6,927 nt of DNA. Source: Clostridiales bacterium (GTDB lineage Bacteria > Bacillota > Clostridia > Christensenellales > Borkfalkiaceae). The stretch covers positions 1 through 6,927 of the forward strand of contig SVIK01000073.1 in the NCBI GenBank assembly GCA_015069525.1. Direction: 5' to 3'. A model generated the notes under the pieces. That model had not been told where the DNA came from. It saw only the letters and a program-made list of their open reading frames with translations, and searched no databases. Positions 3,558 through 6,927 of this stretch are shown here, in pieces; the first letter of the stretch is position 1, and the number at the start of each line of letters is the position of its first letter. The translations under genes and the position numbers were made by a program.

Positions 3558-4895
3558 ATGTCTTACGTACAAAGAGTTTTAGAAGATTTAAAAACTCGCA
3601 ACCCCGGTGAAAAGGAATTTCACCAAGCAGCAACGGAAATTTTGCTCACGTTAGAGCCCGTTATCAACGCGCACCCCGAATATGAAAAAGCATCGCTTTT
3701 GGAACGTTTCACCGAACCTGAACGTTCGATTTTATTCCGTGTGCCTTGGGTAGACGACAACGGCAACGTACACGTAAACAAGGGCTACCGTGTGCAATTC
3801 AACAGCGCAATCGGCCCCTACAAGGGCGGGCTTCGTTTCCACCCCTCCGTTAACCTTTCGGTTATCAAATTCCTCGGGCTTGAACAAATTTTGAAAAACT
3901 CCCTTACCGGTCTTCCTATCGGCGGTGGTAAAGGCGGTTCCGATTTCGACCCTAAGGGTAAGTCGGATAGAGAAATTATGGCGTTCTGCCAAAGCTTTAT
4001 GAACGAGCTCTTCCGTCATATCGGTGCAGATACCGACGTACCCGCAGGCGATATCGGCGTAGGTGCAAGAGAAGTTGGATATCTTTTCGGTCAATACAAG
4101 CGTCTTCGTGACGAACACGTTGGCGTGCTTACGGGACGTGGGCTTTCCTACGGCGGTTCGCTTGTGAGAAAGGAAGCAACGGGCTTTGGCCTCGTATACA
4201 TCACGGCGGAAGCCATGAAAATGCGTGGCGATAGCTTCGAAGGCAAGACCACGATTGTTTCTGGTAGCGGAAACGTAGCCATTTACGCTTGCCAAAAGGC
4301 ACAAGAGCTTGGCGCGAAAGTCGTAGCTATGTACGATTCCAACGGTTATATTTACGACCCGAACGGCATTCAACTTGACGTAGTAAAACAAATTAAGGAA
4401 GTTGAACGTGCGCGTATTAAAGAATATGCCGTACGTGTGCCTGGTTCGAAATACGTGGAAGGTTGCAAAGGCATTTGGACGATTCCTTGCGACGTTGCAC
4501 TCCCTTGTGCAACGCAAAACGAAATTGACGGCGAGAGTGCAAAAGCGCTCGTTGCAAACGGCGTAAAATACGTAGCGGAAGGCGCAAACATGCCCTCTAC
4601 CTTGGAAGCAATCGAAGTGTTCCAAAACGCAAAGAACGTCGTATATTTGCCCGCAAAAGCGGCAAACGCAGGTGGCGTAGCTACGTCCGCGCTTGAAATG
4701 GCGCAATCTTCTGGCAGATTGTACTGGTCGGCAGAAGAAGTGGACGCGAAGTTGAAAAATATTATGATTAATATCTATCATAACATTGAAAACGCAGCAA
4801 AGCGTTATGGCTTTGAAGGCAACTACGTAATGGGTGCAAACATTGCAGGCTTTGAAAAGGTAGCCGAAGCAATGATGGCACACGGTATCGTGTAA
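3558..4895 (+). CDS. gdhA: Glutamate dehydrogenase, hexameric, probably NADP-type
   Basis: This 445-aa enzyme interconverts 2-oxoglutarate plus ammonium and glutamate in the cytoplasm, linking carbon and nitrogen metabolism. AAAGGAG (3544-3550) lies 7 nt before the ATG. The N-terminal substrate domain has GPYKGGLRF with Lys89, Lys113, GGGKGGSDFDP with Lys125, and the catalytic Asp165 in VPAGDIGVGAREVG. These positions match the numbering of the Clostridium symbiosum enzyme. The dinucleotide domain has GSGNVA (236-241). Asp260-Ser-Asn-Gly after the second strand resembles the NADP-specific E. coli enzyme (SDSSG) rather than the NAD-specific clostridial one, so I infer NADP(H) use. Ser377 fits the glutamate-binding serine. 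Length is full, and it is a one-gene transcription unit with its own promoter, operator and terminator. Confidence 0.97.
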   Translation: MSYVQRVLEDLKTRNPGEKEFHQAATEILLTLEPVINAHPEYEKASLLERFTEPERSILFRVPWVDDNGNVHVNKGYRVQFNSAIGPYKGGLRFHPSVNLSVIKFLGLEQILKNSLTGLPIGGGKGGSDFDPKGKSDREIMAFCQSFMNELFRHIGADTDVPAGDIGVGAREVGYLFGQYKRLRDEHVGVLTGRGLSYGGSLVRKEATGFGLVYITAEAMKMRGDSFEGKTTIVSGSGNVAIYACQKAQELGAKVVAMYDSNGYIYDPNGIQLDVVKQIKEVERARIKEYAVRVPGSKYVEGCKGIWTIPCDVALPCATQNEIDGESAKALVANGVKYVAEGANMPSTLEAIEVFQNAKNVVYLPAKAANAGGVATSALEMAQSSGRLYWSAEEVDAKLKNIMINIYHNIENAAKRYGFEGNYVMGANIAGFEKVAEAMMAHGIV

Positions 4896-4921
4896 TCCCC
4901 TTTCGATAAATCAAATACCTA

Positions 4922-4951
4922 TCCCCCGCATTTGTATGCGGGGGATTTTTT
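4922..4951 (+). terminator. Terminator of gdhA
   Basis: TCCCCCGCAT (4922-4931) pairs perfectly with ATGCGGGGGA (4936-4945) around a TTGT loop, followed by T6. It is strong and GC-rich, 27 nt after the stop codon. Confidence 0.95.
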
Positions 4952-4986
4952 ATAAAAAACAGGTTTGCTAATTTGCAAACCTGTTT
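4951..4986 (-). terminator. Terminator of the reverse-strand GTPase operon
   Basis: AAACAGGTTTGC (4957-4968) pairs with GCAAACCTGTTT (4975-4986). On the reverse strand the hairpin is followed by a T6 run and ATA (4959-4951). It begins 20 nt after the stop codon of the last operon gene and lies back to back with the gdhA terminator. Confidence 0.9.
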
Positions 4987-5005
4987 GAATTTATACTGTA
5001 AGTTA

Positions 5006-5968
5006 TCAATAGAACGTAGCAAGCGGTTCTTCGGGTTGTTGACAAACAATCGCTTTTTCCGCAATAAGTACGGGGCCTTTACCTTTATAAATACGATGTT
5101 TCGTGAACTCGATTTTAGCAGTCACGCAAACCCAATCGCGCGTTTCCAATTGCATTTCGTACGGCAATACGCAAGCCAGCCCGCAATATTGAATATCGTC
5201 CGCGCAACACGTCATTACGTGTCTACCCACCACGATATCCGTCGCTTCTAAACGCTTATCCGTAGCGACTATCCCTTTGAATTTTACCGTTTTACCGATA
5301 TACGCCTCCATATTCTCCGTCAAATCACGATAGAAAAAGGCGTAGTCCCTATCCTCAATTTCAATTACGGGCGCGTTGATATCAAAGGGCAACGGGTCCT
5401 CTATGTCGTCGAAATCGGCTCTGCCGTCCAAATGTTCGTATACGATATCGCATTGACGGGTTATCCCTCTAATAATCTTATGGAACGCCATTTTATCCAT
5501 ACTATCGTCAAAGCGGTTGAACACGACAAGTTGCGTACTTTGCACCTTATCAAACGTGAATTGGCGCATGTTGGCGTTATAGTTTAAAAACGTGTTCGAA
5601 TCGAAAAACGTCATCATTTGGTTTATCATCCAGCCCTCGGGCATGGCGTTATAAAAATCTTCCAAAAGCCACGTGCCGTTATATTCTACGACCACTCTAT
5701 CGCTTCCATAGCGAAGTTGTAATTCCGTTAAGTACGCTTCCGTCAGCTGTGCCTTGTCCTCGATTACAACCAAATCGACGTTTTCCGCATTGGCGAATCG
5801 AATCGTTTCGTATTCCTCTTCCCCTTCTTCCATAACGAGAAGCAACGTCTTCCCGTCAATTGCAAAGCGGGGGTCTTCCAACGTTTCTTGGATAAATTTC
5901 GTTTTTCCCGATTCTAAAAAGCCCAAAAAGATATAGACGGGCGTTTCCGTAGGTAATTTTTGTTTCAT
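5006..5968 (-). CDS. Divergent G3E-like P-loop protein with DUF1980/TIGR03943-like C-terminal domain
   Basis: The product is 320 aa. The start at 5968 is set by GAGG (5980-5977), 8 nt upstream, and by the 13-nt gap to the preceding gene; an earlier in-frame ATG at 6037 lies inside that gene and is rejected. The N-terminal half resembles a CobW/G3E GTPase: Walker A GFLESGKT (16-23), a VVVEYNGTW strand (92-100) where family members have IIEPSG, and NRFD (151-154) in place of NKxD. The CxCC metal motif is missing; the corresponding part reads VDLVVIEDKAQ. After an acidic linker, residues about 205-308 look like the DUF1980/TIGR03943 domain, with YRDLTEN, GKTVKFKGIV and GRHVMTCCADDIQYCGL (Cys254-Cys255). 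Its job is unknown; partnership with the upstream GTPase in metal handling is inferred. Confidence 0.85.
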   Translation of the reverse strand: MKQKLPTETPVYIFLGFLESGKTKFIQETLEDPRFAIDGKTLLLVMEEGEEEYETIRFANAENVDLVVIEDKAQLTEAYLTELQLRYGSDRVVVEYNGTWLLEDFYNAMPEGWMINQMMTFFDSNTFLNYNANMRQFTFDKVQSTQLVVFNRFDDSMDKMAFHKIIRGITRQCDIVYEHLDGRADFDDIEDPLPFDINAPVIEIEDRDYAFFYRDLTENMEAYIGKTVKFKGIVATDKRLEATDIVVGRHVMTCCADDIQYCGLACVLPYEMQLETRDWVCVTAKIEFTKHRIYKGKGPVLIAEKAIVCQQPEEPLATFY

Positions 5969-5981
5969 ATCCCTTTCCTCT

Positions 5982-6927
5982 TTATAATTTGAAAAGTTTT
6001 TCAAGCGCCTCTTCTTGGAGATTGCAACCGATAACACACAAACGTCCCGTCACGAACGCTCCGCCCTCGCGCACGTCCGCGTCCCCTGGTACGTAATCGA
6101 AATGCAACCATTGATTATCCCCAGCCACGATACCCTTTGCACGCAAAATTACGCCGAATTTCTCCTCGTCTTGCAACTGCGCAAGCGCATTTTCAAGTTC
6201 CTCTTTCGTGTACTTTTTCGTCGTTTCTCTGCCCCAGCTGGTAAACACGTCGTCCGCGTGATGATGCCCGTGATGATGCCCATGATGTTCGTGGCAATCA
6301 CAATTCGGGTCGGTACACTCGTGGTGGTGTTCGTGGTGGTGATGTTCGTGGCAATCGCAATTCGGGTCGGTACACTCGTGATGGTGTTCGTGGTGTTCGT
6401 GGCAATCACAATTCGGGTCGGTACACTCGTGGTGGTGTTCGTGGTGTTCGTGGTGCGTTTCGTGAACGAGGCGAGATAATTCCTCCTGCAAAGAGTTTTT
6501 ATTTTCCATTGCGGATAAAATATCCTTACCGTTTAAACTCTCCCAATCCGCCGTCACGTACGTTGCGGAGGCGTTTTTCTCTTTCAAGAGGGAAACCGCC
6601 GTAGCGAGCTTTTCTTCGCTTACCTTTTGCGTATGCGAAAGGATAATACAGCTTGCATGTTCTACTTGGTCACCGAAAAATTCCCCAAAATTTTTCAAAT
6701 ACATTTTGCATTTAGACGCGTCGACAACCGTGCAAAATGCATTGAGCGTAGCGTCGTACAAATCCGCATTTTTTACCGCCTTGATAACGTCGGAAAGCTT
6801 GCCCACCCCCGACGGCTCGATAATAATTCTATCCGGCGCATAGCGTACCGCCACTTGTTTAAGAGCCTTTGCAAAATCGCCTACGAGCGAACAGCAAATA
6901 CAACCCGAATTCATTTCCGTGATGTTG
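5982..6927 (-). CDS. G3E/COG0523 (CobW-like) GTPase with His/Cys-rich metal-binding repeats, 5' end outside window
   Basis: About 314 residues are visible; the Walker A region lies beyond the right edge, and the frame enters as NITE before the internal ATG at 6914. Numbering from that Met, GCICC (4-8) is the CxCC metal motif that defines COG0523, and IIIEPSGVG (30-38) is the G3E switch. SHTQ (93-96) replaces the usual NKxD base-recognition motif. Residues 151-219 are a His-rich insertion holding three near-identical HECTDPNCDCHEHH units, probably a zinc or nickel store. FTSWGRE to EKLFKL (about 224-309) fits the CobW C-terminal domain. Family members hydrolyse GTP to deliver metal, often zinc, to target proteins in the cytoplasm. 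It is the upstream gene of a two-gene operon. Zinc as the metal is inferred. Confidence 0.93.
   Translation of the reverse strand, partial: NITEMNSGCICCSLVGDFAKALKQVAVRYAPDRIIIEPSGVGKLSDVIKAVKNADLYDATLNAFCTVVDASKCKMYLKNFGEFFGDQVEHASCIILSHTQKVSEEKLATAVSLLKEKNASATYVTADWESLNGKDILSAMENKNSLQEELSRLVHETHHEHHEHHHECTDPNCDCHEHHEHHHECTDPNCDCHEHHHHEHHHECTDPNCDCHEHHGHHHGHHHADDVFTSWGRETTKKYTKEELENALAQLQDEEKFGVILRAKGIVAGDNQWLHFDYVPGDADVREGGAFVTGRLCVIGCNLQEEALEKLFKL
6258..6464 (-). repeat. In-frame tandem repeats coding for the His/Cys-rich insert
   Basis: Three copies of a unit beginning GTTCGTGGCAATC on the forward strand start at 6287, 6344 and 6395, giving periods of 57 and 51 bp (19 and 17 codons). The copies are nearly identical in DNA, with single changes such as CACAATT against CGCAATT. 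This points to recent duplication and probable copy-number variation between strains. Each encodes HECTDPNCDC plus a variable His/Glu tail, and all length changes keep the frame. Confidence 0.92.

Noticed and set aside
3732..4883. 383-codon reverse ORF
   Set aside because: Antisense to gdhA; the frame is open because of gdhA codon bias, and the Cys/His/Phe-rich composition is not protein-like.
5969..6037. Upstream start at 6037 for the P-loop/DUF1980 protein
   Set aside because: The extra 23 residues lie within the preceding gene's coding region; the start at 5968 has a ribosome site and gives a normal P-loop N terminus.
6287..6450. CRISPR-like array
   Set aside because: The repeats are contiguous, in frame and coding, with no unique spacers of constant length.
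6015..6479. Forward ORF with Val-rich repeats (VVFVVVMFVAI...)
   Set aside because: It is the complement of the His-rich repeats (GTG against CAC) and not a membrane protein.

Overview
The window looks like chromosomal DNA from a moderately AT-rich, low-GC Gram-positive anaerobe, most likely an uncultured gut-type member of Clostridia. I infer this from the close match of the tRNAs to Bacillota tRNAs, the strong AGGAGG-type ribosome sites, the Clostridium symbiosum-like hexameric glutamate dehydrogenase, the TTGACA/TATAAT-type promoters and the clostridial style of the small membrane zinc-ribbon protein. No phage, IS or CRISPR genes are present.

Layout. Positions 48-318 hold three forward tRNA genes (initiator fMet, elongator Met, Glu), all with encoded CCA ends and closed by a bidirectional terminator. 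Positions 319-1240 are accessory DNA: pieces of the tRNA-Glu 3' end recur at 436-449 and 1099-1113 and bracket a reverse-strand gene (450-860) for a one-span membrane protein with a C-terminal zinc ribbon. That gene has an elaborate leader at about 890-1065: a consensus promoter, a 15-bp long-range stem, a nested hairpin around an 18-codon leader ORF with its own Shine-Dalgarno, then an intrinsic terminator just before the gene's ribosome site. This looks like a transcription-attenuation system and is the most novel signal here. Hairpin-rich non-coding modules follow both tRNA-tail/terminator units.

Positions 1294-2211 hold mscS (small mechanosensitive channel) with its promoter and terminator. 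Convergent to it is a classical SDR oxidoreductase (2229-2993, reverse), preceded by a perfect 9-6-9 palindrome over its promoter and by a 49-codon reverse-strand ORF (3069-3218) served by a promoter with two perfect consensus hexamers. Positions 3453-4951 hold gdhA with a strong promoter, a CcpA/LacI-type operator over its -35 box, an inverted repeat at the start of its transcript and a terminator.

Positions 4951-6927 are a reverse-strand two-gene operon: a G3E/COG0523 (CobW-like) GTPase with a CxCC motif and three His/Cys-rich repeats (its 5' end lies beyond the window), then, 13 nt downstream, a divergent P-loop protein fused to a DUF1980/TIGR03943-like C-terminal domain. The pair suggests metal (probably zinc) delivery or sensing. 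The remaining genes cover translation, osmotic safety and nitrogen assimilation, and do not form one pathway.
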